Shown: one piece after another, positions 34,450 through 47,300 of the stretch | Layout of the letters: each line of letters opens with the position of its first letter | Position numbering within the stretch: position 1 is the first letter of the stretch | Source of the DNA: Desmodus rotundus | Lineage: Eukaryota > Chordata > Mammalia > Chiroptera > Phyllostomidae | Assembly: GCF_022682495.2 (NCBI RefSeq) | Contig: NC_071397.1 | Coordinates: 32,255,427 to 32,319,426 of the forward strand | DNA length: 64,000 nucleotides | Reading direction: 5' to 3' | Position numbers and translations under genes: made by a program | The notes under the pieces: generated by a model | Database searches by the model: none | The model's input: only the letters and a program-made list of their open reading frames with translations | What the model was told of the DNA's origin: nothing

Positions 34450-35283
34450 ACCTCCTGTCGGGGGGCTTTAACGCAGCCCCCCACCCCCCCCAAGGTTCCG
34501 CCATGGACGAAGAAAAAGACTACCAAGACATGATCTGCTTGGGGAGGAAAGGTGGCTGTTTCTCTCAAGGGGAGAAGGGCCCCAGCCTCTCTCTCCAGGG
34601 GCTTTTATTAGGTTCATTCGCATAGGAATACAGATAAAGCTCATCAATCATTGTCAGCCAGTAAGGGTTAAACAATACAGGATTTACAGAGAACTTTGAG
34701 GGCTTATTCTGAGTTACAGACAATTAGTTAGAGGGCCATAAAACTTTAGGAGCCAGACTCATCTCAGGTCTGGACCCTTATCTCTTAAACTGAGGGTACA
34801 AATTAAGTAGGTTTCACAGGAATGTATGTATTTTTCTTAGGCCTGATTCCCCAGGGAATCCGCCCCTCCCAGCACAGGACTGCACTGCCCTCTGTTATTG
34901 CTTCAGGCTTAAGTCAGGCAAGGGAAGTAAGGCAGCCAAGAGATTAGGAGACTTCTTGCAGACAGAATGAAGACTCAGGCTATTTCAAAGCTGAGGGGCG
35001 AGGGTCCATCACCCCCTTTTTCCACAGCCCCCCGAGTCCTTCCCTGCAGGCCTCTTTCGTGACCAGAGCCTGTCTTAGGTTGATCCTCCCTTGAGGATTC
35101 TTACCCGTCATTGGCTAACTGGCCAAGCTCAGGGCCAAGCAGGGTGAAGTGGGCAGAGGTGGCACACCTGCCAGGGAGACAAGCTTTATCTCCTTAGTGG
35201 CTTATGGTCCCAACTCTGACTCAGCCTTAACCATGAGGGGTTACAGCCTCTGAAACCAGGCAGGGCGATTCCCAACAACCTCC
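34450..35283 (-). mobile_element. solo ERV LTR (class II-like) with 6-bp target duplication
   Basis: Element 34456-35277 (822 bp) on the minus strand starts TGTTGGGAAT and ends CCCCGACA, the usual TG...CA ends. ACCTCC occurs exactly on both sides (34450-34455 and 35278-35283); 6-bp duplications are typical of betaretrovirus-like (ERV2/ERVK) integration. The poly-A signal is the complement of 34614-34619 in AATAAAAGCCCC, followed by a pyrimidine-rich R/U5. No gag, pol or env sequence adjoins, so it is a solo LTR left by LTR-LTR recombination. The frame at 34410-34625 is incidental. Confidence 0.85.
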
Positions 35284-35402
35284 CCCATTTGAAATGTACT
35301 CCCAAGACTGACAAACCAGATCCACCTCAGGTAGTATGATTTCCAACCCAGCAGGTGACACTGAAAGATCTTCACTAATATGGTATGGTTACCATGAATA
35401 TG

Positions 35403-35545
35403 TTTTCTTTTTTTTTGAGTGATTTTTAAAAATTTTATTTATTTTTTATTGTTGTTCAATTATAGTTGCCCCGATTTTCCCCATTACTCTCCCCCACTCT
35501 ACCCACCCCCACCTCCCACACTTAGTCCTCCCCCCATTGATTTCA
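35403..35545 (-). mobile_element. 5'-truncated L1 3' end
   Basis: Complement reads ...GGGGAAAATC, CAACTATAATTGAACAACAA, TAAAAAATAAATAAAA: the last ~140 bases of the same L1 lineage seen at 856, 20481 and 48313, in opposite orientation. Confidence 0.75.
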
Positions 35546-37104
35546 AGAGAAATAAAAAATAAAACTGACCTTAAATAATCCATACATGACCTAACTGAAA
35601 AAGAAATCTATTGCATTGCAGCACACGATACAGACTTTAAACTAATCTGTTAACTTCACACAGGCATAGATATCCTAGAAAATACAAATGAGGAGATTTT
35701 CAGAAAATATTCCAAGATTTATGTGAGAATTTACAGACAAATTATAGAAATATTTTTATCTTTAATTTTTATTATACTCTCAAATTGATCCTGTAGTCCT
35801 GAAAAATATCGGTCTAAATTTAGTTTTTATTGAATATCAGTATTTGGGGGGCTAGGATAAATAGCGATGGTGGAGTTTCTGGGTTTCTAAGCTTCTTTTT
35901 TCAGTTTCTCATTATTTTTAAATCTTCACACAAAATAAAGTTTTCATCTGTTTGACAGAACATTGAAGGATGTTTAATTAGTGTTCATCAGTACATCTTT
36001 GAAGGAGGAGGATTATTCTTCTTTATTCACTGCACTGAGTCCTCAGATGAGCTCTCCTCTCATTTTATTCTTGGTGTGTTTCTGTTTTGTTTCAGCAACG
36101 TGTGCAGTACATTCTTGTTTGCACTAAAAAATTGTCATATGGACTGTTTTGACTGTTTCCATAACATGCAAATGATAAGGGCTTTAAAAAATGTTCTCAG
36201 CCCTAAAACAAAGTATATTTATTTACACATCTAGGTAACCAGAACTCCTCTTAAACTTTATCACTCGTTCTTCTAGATGAAAAGAGAACTTTTTTTTGTA
36301 CTTTTACAAGAGATTGGCAAAATTCCTGTTAGCTCTCCGACCTCCTGCTGAATATCACTGTGGACTTTTACCGGCTTTATAGCTTTTTAGCTATTAATAG
36401 TACTGTCTTCAGCTGTTGGACAGAAGTTCTACCTAGTAGGGTGTATTGGCAAATGAGGCTAGAATTGAACAGGGGGTTGAAGGGTCTTCAGATTTCCACA
36501 CAGCAAAATTCTCTGTGGGATTTGTAAGGGCCAAGCTATCTGTTTGGAATAGAAGAAAGAGGAACACGCAGAGATTGTCTACCTAAATTAGTATCACAAT
36601 GGATAATCCTGTCATGTATGTCTGAAGGTCAGAGCAAATGATGAGATTTGGGAACGATGTGGGTAGAGATGATAGTTGAAGCTTTCTAAAAAGGAGGGGG
36701 ATTCAAACAAAAACCGAAGGGAAACCGAGGGGAGAAGGAAATGGGGTCAGAGAGGTCAATGATGATAATGAGTGAGATAAAGCCCCTGGGTGTACTGGCT
36801 GAGAGATGAGTTTCAGCCATGTTAGGAAACCAAGCCTGATTTTCAGGGGACAGAGAAGTGAATGGTGAGATGCAAACAGGTGCAAATGGTCCCTTGAACA
36901 GGTGTGTAAGGAAGGGGAGGAACAGGACTGAGTAGCTAGTGGAGGGGTTTCCACTAGCTTGGGCAGATTTGCTAGGCCAAGAAGTGCTCAGTAGTCTATG
37001 TGCAGAAGCAGAGGAGGAGAGATTGATGATGTAAGAGAACTGAACAAGGTCAAGGGGATGTTGTTTTGAGTTGGGGGAAAAGCACAAGCTTTAGACCTTG
37101 ATAG
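35546..37104. other. no recognised feature
   Basis: About 1.5 kb with no recognised repeat or exon; the 133-codon minus-strand frame at 36686-37087 has no identifiable domain. Confidence 0.4.
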
Positions 37105-37375
37105 TGCTTGCTAGAATCCTGGAACTCTATGATGTTGGGCAAGTTAAATGACCCTCCTAAATCAGCTTCTTCATTAATAAAATGAAGATGCAACAGTACA
37201 ATAGACTGCCTCCTAGTACTTCTGGGGAAAGCTGAAGACATGTTAGAGACTGTGTAATAGTAACATGCCTGTTTTACAAGCAAAGAAACGAGACCCAGAG
37301 GAATTGAGTGACTTACTTAAGGTTATGCAAGTAGTCAGAGAACTAGAATTTGCACGCAGAATTTGAATCTTTGTC
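37105..37375. repeat. two MIR fragments in opposite orientation
   Basis: 37105-37200 carries a + strand MIR core ('ttgggcaagttaaatgaccc', 'cattaataaaatgaag'); 37265-37375 carries a minus-strand MIR ('agcaaagaaacgagaccc', 'gaggaattgagtgacttac'). Both old. Confidence 0.6.
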
Positions 37376-38166
37376 TTCTTCTATTCTGTTTCACAAGCAA
37401 TAGGAGCCAACAGACAACCCATAACTGGAAAGGGCACTGTTGGCAAGGCCTTACCACCACAGGGGAACACTCCAAACCGGGGGTGCTCAGACCAATAGGG
37501 TGCCTTGTTTAAAGGGGGCCATTGGCAACTTGATATTAAACCAGAGATTGGTGAGTAGGGATTGGCATGAAGACTTACATTGGAACAGAGTCTTAAGGAT
37601 GCAGTTATTATAATAAAAAATTTTGGCAAAGGGGTAAATTTATTCTATGTATCTCACAGACATCTATGTAAGACAGTTGAAGGTAAACTTTGAAAAAAGG
37701 AGATTTTGACTGAAAACGAGGAAGAACTAAGAATGTGAGGTATTAAAGCATGGAATGGAGTGAAGAAGTGCTTGTGGGAAGATTGAAGGAGCATCTGTCA
37801 GGGGTCGTGTAGGGAGGCACATAAACTTTTAAAAAAAGTTTATTTTAGAATAGTTTTAGATTTACAGGGAAATTGCAGAGATAGTACAGAAAGTTCCCAT
37901 CATCACCACACCCCACGTCTGGGGGGGCAATTAGAAAGAGGAAAAATCTATCTGGGACAGGAGACGTGAACATTGACTCAGAGAAAAAGAAAAAAGCAAC
38001 CTGTTGGTCATCAGGCTGGGAGGACAGACCCAGATAAACAAGCTGCACAATTAATAGGAGATGCTACTCTTCCCAAGCTCATGTGACAACTGTCAAATGC
38101 TGCACTGGTCCCATCTTCAAGTGACAACATTTTTCTGAATGATGCCCCCATGCTGTCTTTTTATAC
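37376..38166. other. no gene; possible L1M scrap
   Basis: 37830-37915 ('tttagaatagttttagattt', 'acagagatagtac'-like) resembles an L1M 3' fragment; low certainty. Otherwise nothing recognised. Confidence 0.35.
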
Positions 38167-38200
38167 CCATTTATTACTGGGACCATCCAGTAATAAATGG
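38167..38200. repeat. perfect 14-bp inverted repeat with 6-base loop
   Basis: CCATTTATTACTGG (38167-38180), loop GACCAT, then CCAGTAATAAATGG (38187-38200), an exact complement. Confidence 0.95.
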
Positions 38201-38769
38201 CCTTACCTTATGACAGTGCTCGGTTTCTGTTAGTCCCCATTTTTCCTAATCTTGCCCCAGAAATAGCAACCACATAGAGGTGGTCCCTACTGTTCTTAGA
38301 TCCTTCCCAGAATCTTTCACAAAAGTCAAACTTTGGATAAGACCCTTCTCTCCTCCCTCCCATCATGCTGAGTGGCATCGCTTGGCTGCTCTAGAGTGCC
38401 CTCCTTTGCTGCATCCAGCCAATAAATCTCAGTTTGTCTCAGGTGATCTTTGCAGGATGAGGTTTTAGCAACTTTTATTAAGTATGAGGTCTTATGGACT
38501 CTGCAGTACTTTTTAGAGATTTGAAGCTGACTTTGTTTACGAGTATAGGGGAATGAGCTCTTCGATGATTCTGGGGGATATAGGTGAGTGAAATATCAAA
38601 CAGCCTTCTGGAGGATCCTCAGGGGGTTGTTTGGTTGGTAAAGATGGAGCCAGTTTCTTTTCTACTAGCTCAAACTTTTCAGGTACTGCTTCTGTTTTGG
38701 TCAATGGACAATTAGTGAGACCTCAATACTAATAGCCCCCTTTATTTCTATAATTCCATTTATGAGCAG
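38201..38769. other. no recognised feature
   Basis: Nothing recognised. Confidence 0.4.
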
Positions 38770-38990
38770 GTAGAACATACCAAGTGTACCAAGTGTACCA
38801 GGTGGTGTGCCAAGTGCTTGCAGACATTATTTTGTTTAATACCCACAACATTCCAGTTTTCAGGTAATGAAACTGAGGTTCTGAGAGGTCAAGTTTGTTC
38901 TCCTAGGTGGTAAATACCAGATTTGGAATTTGAACTCAGGGCTATCTGACTCTGTGTACTCTTAGCTACCAACAAGTTATTTCTTTACAG
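38770..38990 (-). repeat. MIR SINE
   Basis: Complement of a MIR: 'aggtaatgaaactgaggttc', 'tgagaggtcaagtttg' and 'gaatttgaactcaggg', preceded by a short repeat of CAAGTGTAC units. Confidence 0.75.
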
Positions 38991-40557
38991 TGTCTCAGTA
39001 GCTCCCAGTGTGGCAACTTTCAAGTGTACATTCTTGGCACCTCATCCCCTGCACCTTGCCCCAGTTATGTTTCAGAGAAGTCTTTTAACTTTCGTTGATT
39101 GCACTAACGGAGAGGTAGCAACCTTTGCCTTCTGTGCTCCAATCCTGGCTTTTGCTTTCTGTGATCTTTTCTACTATCTCCACACAGATCAGCATCACCA
39201 AAGTAATTAACCTCCATCAAGTTCACCTAGTATCTCTGACAAGTTTGGTGAGCTCAATTAGAATGTATATTTAACATTAAAAAGTCTTCTAAATCTCCAA
39301 TACCTTTTGTAAATGTCTTGCTTAATTCAGAGAATCCAGTGGTAGGTTCTGCTGCTTTCACTTTATGTTCATTTCCTAGCAGAAGCTTGAGCTACCCTCA
39401 TCCTGGAAGAAGTTGCTTGGGACAGGGTACAAGTTGGTCCTCAATGTAATTTGTGTGGTTGTGGCCCAGTGAAATGGTTCTTTTAATGTGTGAGAGACCC
39501 CCAAAGGGAGCTAGAACTTTCTTCCCATTAGGAACCCTTCACTGACTTATGTTGTTTCAGTGGGCTACCCAGTAATTCCATGAGGACCAGGGTAGCTCCC
39601 ATGGGCCCTTTCCCCACCCCTCTTTCCTAGAGAACTTTAGGAGCAAGTGCTTGCCAGAAATGTGTTTGGCTCTCATCAGGTGTGGGGTCAGGTCACTTTG
39701 TTCTTGGTCCAAGTCTTTCACCATGACATAAAGTTCGTTTTAACTTTGTTACTCCACTGGAGTCCAATGTCAGCTCAGCCACTGAAGAAACAATTCTTCT
39801 AAGTAGAAATGGCAGAATATTTCCATCTGGTAAGCAGAGAAGTTGGAGAGTGGGGTACTGTAGCTGCAAGAGGCTTGAGATGGAAGATGGAAAATTGATG
39901 ATAGTATTTACATGGCAGTCTTGGATATTGGGGAGATGGCTTCACTGGGGCTATGCAGTAGGAAATGTGATATTTATAATAAGTGTGTTTTGAGCAATAA
40001 ATGATTATAAGGGAAAACTATATGTTTGGCAGGAAGCTGAACTCCCTGACCTAAAATGTCTTTCCTCATGTCTAATTCATCTGATTAAATCTAAGTTTGT
40101 GAACTGCTAGGTAATGTACCTAGAGATTACAGCTCAGCAGAGGAACATCAAAAGAAGATCAAATATACATTTAACACATATTCTTTAGTAGAAAGCATGA
40201 GAGTCCAGTAAAACAAATAATATGCACACACAAGATTTGAAGTCAGAAACATTTAAAAGCAAGTCCCTACCTTCTTTCTCTCTGTGAAATATTTTACAAT
40301 GTGCACTTTCTCTTTGAACATCAGTCTTCTTGTCTAAAAAGTGAGACAATAGTAATCTAATAGGGCTCTCATTAATATTAAATAAAAGACCATCATGATG
40401 AAAATATAAGTGTAAGGGTTGTATATGGAAAACAAATGATAATTATAGTTATAATTTACATCTCGTAAATAAGAAGGGGCTCCAAAGTCAAAGAATAGGT
40501 GGATGAAAACAGAAAAAGTGCAATCCTAAGATCAATTGCTTTCAAACATAAGGCATG
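38991..40557. other. no gene recognised
   Basis: About 1.6 kb. 40300-40430 has a weak MIR-like stretch. Nothing else recognised. Confidence 0.4.
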
Positions 40558-40821
40558 TATCCCATTTACTATGGCCTAAAAAAACCCAAAACCCAAAACA
40601 CAAAAAAACCCACAAACAAAAACCTAGGAATAAGTTTAACCAAGGAGGTAAAATACCTATACTTGGAAAATTATAAGAAACTGAAGAAAGAAATTAAAAA
40701 AGATACAAGTAAATGGAAGCATATACCATACTCATGGATAGAAAGAATAAATATCTTAAAAGTGTCCATACTGCCCAAAGCAATCTATAGATTCAATGTA
40801 ATTCCTATCAAATACCAATAG
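40558..40821 (+). mobile_element. older L1, ORF2 piece (left half of split copy)
   Basis: Begins in RT-to-C-terminal ORF2 sequence ('cctaggaataagtttaacca', 'caaagcaatctatagattca') with a poly-A/C-rich stretch near 40580. Continues at 48493 beyond the full-length L1, sharing the target site CAAATACCAATAG. The 88-codon frame at 40555-40821 is this remnant. Confidence 0.88.
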
Positions 40822-41502
40822 TGGAGTCTGAAGATGGTGGTGAGATAGATGGGAGCGGAGTCCACTTCCCCCTGCACACGGGTGAAACACTTACTCGATC
40901 TACTGAGGAACAAAGCAAACAGCCAGCAGTACCCCAGTGTTTATGAAGATAGGAGACCAAAAAGTATAGAGGACACTGAGAAAACAGAAGGTAAGGGGAT
41001 TGCTTCAGGACAAAAAGGTCCCTGGGACCAGCGAGGGGACCAAGGTGACTGCAGCCCCAGGCCCGCACCCCCTGGGCCTCCTGCAGGACTCCTGGGAGAG
41101 AGCCGAGCTAATGGCTCCCTCCCCTGCCAAACAAGGCTTGAGCAGCACGGAGAGACACCTGGTTGCTTGAAGTGACAGGGAGGGGAATAAGGATGAAGTG
41201 ATAAACCCACGGAGACTGGGGGGTGCTGGCTGGGGAGAGTTGAGAGTTGGGCCATGTGGGGCCCTGACCCGGACAGTCCTGGGCCTAGCTGGAGAGGTGC
41301 GCTGTTCAAGAGGACAGGCCCTTCCTTGTATGGGGTGGCAGGATTGAGCAGGAGGAATTTCTTAAAAAGAAAAAGTGATTAAAAAAAAAAAAAAAAGAGA
41401 CACTCGGGGGCAGTTTGGGGAATTCTCCTGCACCAGCAGCTCCAGCCTCCACTCCACCCAGCCACCCCAGGCTCCTGTGGGGGTGTGAGGGTCACTGAGC
41501 CC

Positions 41503-41645
41503 AAATCCGAGGCATGGGGAGAGTATGTACCTCAGAGGGCCTCTGGGCACAAATCTGAGGCACTGGGGAGAGTGCGCACCTCGGAGGGACCTGAGACCAC
41601 ATCCGAGGCACCAGGGAGAGTACACACCATAGAAGGCCCCGCACA
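41503..41645. repeat. three tandem 48-bp units in the L1 5'UTR
   Basis: Units begin at 41503, 41551 and 41599, each with (A/C)ATC(C/T)GAGGCA, a GGGGAGAGT-like block, 'cacctc' or a variant, and GAGGG or a variant. Because 48 is a multiple of three, a 90-codon + frame (41485-41757) stays open. Confidence 0.85.
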
Positions 41646-43325
41646 CACCCATAGCCCTGAGGAGGGTGAGTGCCTGAAACTGTGGGTCAGGGGCTGCTGG
41701 AGAGCTGGGGTGGAGGCTGCCCGAGTTCCGGTGGGGAACAGAGAAGAGCTGGGCTAGGCCCTCTGAGTTGGCTGTGGCCAAAAAGACCAGCAAAACTGGC
41801 TTGGTCAGTTTGAAGCCAGCAGGAGGCTTTTTTTTTTTTTTTAAAGTAATTCTTTATTATTATTTTTATTAATTTTTTTCTTTTAACACCTTTTTCCTCT
41901 CTTTCCTTCTTTCTTGTTCTAGTCCTTCTTTCTTTCCCTTTATATCTCTTCTTCCTTCCTTCTTTTTCTTCTTTTTTTTTTTTAATTCCCACAAGTGAGA
42001 CAATAAAACCTGGAACTGTGAAAAGACCGGAGTTGGACCCAAAGAGGGGGCATCCCAACAGTTGAGACAGTGAGACAAATTTCACTTTGCTACTCCAGAG
42101 AACTTGCAAGTTATTGTGTATTTTTGTTATTATTTTTTCATTATTCTTAAATCACTCATTTTATTAGTATTTTTGTATTTCTCTTCTTTCTGTTTAGTCT
42201 TCTTTGCTTGACTGGTTAATTTGCATTGTTTGACTGGTTTCTCCTTGTTCTCTCTTTCATAGTGTATTGTAGTTAACTGTCTTTCACTTCACCTGTGTTT
42301 CATTAGGAGCACAGGTATGAGGACCTATACTCCCTTTTCTAGATATCCAGACCACATAGATTCTGTCATATGATTGTTGCTCCTTTACTATTGTAAATAA
42401 TAGCTGTTTCATACATTTGTAAATACTACACAGAGCCCCTCCCAGATCTCAGCCCACTTCACTGTTTCCTGAACTTTATTACTGGTGTGGCTAACTCTAT
42501 TCTCTCACACATTACACCTATTTTCTACCCTTTACTCTCACTTTGCCTCATAATCTGACCTCCCTCAAGCGCACAGCTTTCTAGATCCAACTCACAATCC
42601 TTCCTCCCTGCAACAAGAGTCTTATTTTCTTTCCACCATTTCTAAAAAGTGGCTAGGTGGGTGAATTATCATGGTTAACACTATACATATCCAAATGATC
42701 TTCTATCTCTTCTCTAAGGGCTGGTACTTTAAATTTCATAGAATGCACTCCTGCTGTCTTAAACCATTTCACCTTCCCCCTACAACCTATCACAAAAAAG
42801 AGTAAAAGCTGTGAACACCAGGATAGCTCCTGGAATAGGAAACCCACCAACAAAGGAACCACCAACAGCTAAGAACAGAAGAAGGTGATGGAGGGAGTGG
42901 AAGCCACACTAACTCAACCCAGGATCTATCTGGAAATACAACTAAATAGTGAAGAAATTACTCAGAGCAAACAACTGAACAAGAGAAAGAGAAAAGCCTC
43001 AAAACCTTGTACATATGGAAGAACCAGCTCCAACACAACCTGCCCACACCTGCACAACAGAAAACAAGAGGTGGTGGACAGACTGACTCTCAGATAACCA
43101 GCTGGTGGGAAGGACCCACCAAGGAAAGATCCAACATCAACCAAAAACCAAAGACATACACAGAGCCAACATAAACCACAGCCCAAGACCAGTAAGCTCA
43201 GGATATCAAGGAGACTGCACCACTGAATCTCACAGGTTCTACCATAGAAGTTCAAACCATAAACCCAGGGAGTCAGAACAGACCAATTTAAGAAGCAGAG
43301 GCTAACAAGAAGAGTCTCACAAACA

Positions 43326-44247
43326 ATGGGAAGACAAAGAAACAATCCCCAAATGAAAGGAAAGGAGGAAGCCTCAGAAAGAATGCTAAGTGAAATAGAG
43401 GCAAGTCAAATATCAGATACTGAGTTCAAAGCAATGGTTATCAGGAAGCTCAATGAGCTCACAGAGAATTACCAAAAACTACAGGGAAACTACAATGACT
43501 CACTGCAAACTATATCAACATGAAAAAGGAAATAGAAACTATCAACAAGGACCAAGAGGAAATGAAGAATACAATTTCGGAACTGAAGGAATTTCGGAAG
43601 TAGAAGGAATCAAAAGCAGGCTCGATGAAGCACATGATCGGATCGGCGAGCTGGAAGACAAAGTAGAAAAAAACATCCAGCATGAGCAAGAAAAGGAAAA
43701 GAGGCTCAGAAAGAATGAAGAGGGATTAAGGGAAATGCAGGACAACATGAAACGTAATAATATCTGTATAATAGGGATACCAGAAGAAGAAGAGCAAGGG
43801 ATAGAAAATCTGTTTGAGAAAGTAATGATGGAAAATTTCCCTAATTTGATGAGAGAAAAAGCCACACAAATCCAGGAAACACAGAGAGTCCCAAGCAAGA
43901 AGAACCCAAAGAGGCCCACTGCAAGACACATCATAATTAAAATGGCAAAATTCCAAGACAAAGAGAGGATCTTAAAGGCAGCAAGGGAGAAACAGGAAAT
44001 AACATACAAGGGAGCCCCAATAAGGTTAGCAGCTGACTTCTTAATGGAAATGCTCCAAGCCAGCAGAGAATGGCAAAAAATATTCCAAGTAATGAGAACC
44101 AGAGGCCTGCAGCCAAAACTTCTTTATCCAGCAAGGCTCTCAATCAAGACAGAAAGCCAAATAAGGAGCTTCCCAGACAAAAGAAGTCTAAAAGAATACA
44201 CCTCCACCAAACCAGCTCTGCAAGAGATGCTAAATGGACTGCTTTAA
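43326..44247 (+). pseudogene. L1 ORF1 pseudogene (RNA-binding ORF1p)
   Basis: Homologous to L1 ORF1p, the trimeric RNA chaperone that coats L1 RNA. The N-terminal frame (43326-43523, MGRQRNNPQMKGKEEASERM) is followed by two small frameshifts: one before the 'MKKEIETINKDQEEMKN' segment near 43515 and one near 43600. The rest is open to 44247 with coiled coil, the RRM region (NNICIIGIPEEEEQGIENLF) and the C-terminal domain (TYKGAPIRLAADF, LLYPARLS). Confidence 0.92.
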
Positions 44248-44305
44248 GGAAAGGAAGGAAAAGAGAGAGAGAGAGAGAGAGGAACACAGGTATGAAAAAC
44301 TGGCA

Positions 44306-47300
44306 ATGAATAAGTACCTATCAATAATAACCTTAAATGTAAATGGATTAAATGCTCCCATCAAAAGACATAGAATAGCTGAATGGATAAGAAAGCATGA
44401 CCTACACATATGCTGCCTACAAGAGACCTACCTAAGGACAAAAGACCTACACAGACTGAAAGTGAAGGGCTGGAAACAAGTTTTCCAAGCAAATGGACGG
44501 GAGAAAAACCAAACAAACAGGGGTAGCAATACTCATATCAGACAAAACAGACTTCATAAAAAGGGCCATAAAGAGAGGCCCAGAAGGTCACTTCATAGTA
44601 CTCGAAGGAAGAATCCACCAAGAAGACATAAACATTGTAAATATATATGCACCCAACACAGGAGCACCCAAATATATAAAGAAAACCTTGGAGGACTTCA
44701 AGAAAAATATTGACAGCAACACAATTATAGTAGGGAATTTTAACACCCCACTGTCAAAGATAGACAGATCTTCCAAACAAAATATCAGCAAAGATATTGT
44801 GGCATTGAACAACGCCCTAGATGAAATGGACTTAACTGATATATATAGAGCCTTTCATCCCACAGAAGCAAAATACACATTCCTTTCAAATGCCCATGGA
44901 ACATTTTCAAAGATAGACCACATGCTAGGACACAAAACAAGCCTCAACAAACTCAAGAAAATTGAAATCATATCAAGCATTTTCTCTGACCACAAGGGAC
45001 TGAAACTAGGAACAAACCTCAAGGAAAACCCCCCAAAACACTAAAAAACATGGAGATTGAATAGCATGCTATTAAACAATGAATGGGTGAAGAATGAGAT
45101 TAGGGAAGAAATCAAAAAGTTTCTGGAAACAAATGAAAATGAACTCACAACAATCCAAAAGCTATGGGACACAGCAAAGGCAGTCCTGAGAGGGAAATTC
45201 ATAGCAATAATGGCCTACCTAAAAAGAATGGAAACACTTCAAATAAACAACCTAACCCTACACCTACAAGAACTCTAGGAACAACACAAAGACAACTCAG
45301 AGCAAGTGCAAGGAAGGAAATAACCAAGATCAGAGCAGAACTAAATGACATAGAGACTAAAAGCACAATTGTAAGGATCAATGAATCCAGGAGCTGGTTC
45401 TTTGAAAAGATAAACAAAATCGACAAGCCCTTAAGCAGGCTCATCAAGAAAAAAGGAGAGAGGACCCAAATAAACACAACCAGAAATGAAAGAGGAGAGA
45501 CTACAACTGATACCACAGAAATACAAAGGATTGTAAGAAATTACTATGAAGAACTATATGCCAAGAAATTTGAAAACCTAGATGAAATGGACAAATTTCT
45601 AGAATAATATAACCTTCCAAAACTCAGTGAAGAAGAAGCAGAAAGCTTGAACAGACCAATAACACCTGAGGACATTGAAACAGTAATCAAAAATTTCTGA
45701 CACACAAAAACCCTGGACCAGATGGGCTCACAGGAGAATTCTACAGAGCATTTAAGGGAGAGCTCAGCCCCATCCTCCACAGATTATTTCAAAAAATTCA
45801 AGAAGATGGAAGACTCCCAAACTCCTTTTACGAAGCCAACATTATCCTAATCCCAAAACCAGATAAAGACATAATAAAGAAAGAAAACTTCAGGCCAATA
45901 TCACTGATGAACATAGATGCTAAAATCCTCAACAAAACATTGGCAAACCACATCCAGCAATATATTAAAAGGATCATACACCATGATCAAGTGGGATTCA
46001 GTCCAGGGATGCAAGGATGGTATAATATTTGCAAATCAATAAACATAATACATCACATAAACAAAAGCAAAGACAAAAATCAGATGATCTTATCAATAGA
46101 TGTTGAAAAAGCATTTGATAAGGTACAGCACTCATTTATGATAAAAACACTCAGCAAAGTGGGAATAGAGGGAGCATTCCTCAACATAATAAAGGCCACA
46201 TATGACGGACCTACAGCCAACATCATACTCAATGGACAAAAACTTAGAGCTTTCCCACTAAGATTAGGAACAAGACAAGGATGCCCTCTCTCACCACTCC
46301 TATTCAACATAGTATTGGAAGTCCTAGCCACAGTAATCAGACAAGAAAAAGAAATAAAAGGCATCCAAATTGAAAAGGAGGAAATGAAATTGTCACTGTT
46401 TGCAGATGACATGATAGTGTACATGGAAAATCCTATAGTCTCCACCAAAAAACTACTTGACCTAATAAGTGAATTTGGAAAAACAGGGGGATACAAAGTC
46501 AATATTCAGAAATCAAAGTCATTTTTGTACACCAACAATGAAACGTCAGGAACAGAAATCAGGAAAAAAATCCCACTTGATATAGCAAAAAGAAAAATAA
46601 AATACCTAGGAATAAAGCTAACCAAGGAGGTAAAAGACCTGTACTCAGAAAACTACACAACACTGAAGAAAGAAATTAAGGAAGACACAAACAAATGGAA
46701 GCATGTACCATGCTCATGGATTGGAAGAATTAAGACCATCAAAATGGCCATACTACCCAAAGCGATCTATAGATTCAATGCAATCCCTATTAAAGTACCC
46801 ATGACATATTTCACAGATATAGAGCAAACAATTCAGAAATTCATATGGAACCATAAACACCCCTGAATAGGTGCAGCAATTTTGAGAAAGAAGAACAAAG
46901 CAGGAGGAATCACAATACCTGATATCAAGCTGTATTACAAGGCCACTGTAATCAAACAGCCTGGTACTGGTATAAAAACAGGCACATAGACGAATGGAAC
47001 AAAACAGAGGGCCCAGAAATAAACCCAAGTCTTTATGGTCAATTAATATTTGACAAAGGAGGCAGGAGCATAAAATGGAGCAAAAATAGCCTCTTCAACA
47101 AATGGTGTTGGGAGATCTGGACAGCTACGTGCAAAAAAAAGAAACTCAATCACCCACTTACACCATACACAAAAATAAATTCAAGGTGGATAAAAGACTT
47201 AAATATAATTTGTAACACCATAAAATTGTTACACCAATAAAAGTCGTAATACCATAAAAGTCCCAGAGGAAAACATTGGCAGGAAATATAAGTCATAACA

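Noticed and set aside
36686..37087. 133-codon minus-strand frame
   Set aside because: No recognisable domain, Ser/Pro-rich, no exon borders; chance frame in non-repeat DNA is likelier.
41362..42109. Overlapping frames of 140-143 codons in the L1 5'UTR
   Set aside because: GC-rich tandem units and polypyrimidine runs keep frames open; no resemblance to ORF0 or other proteins could be shown.
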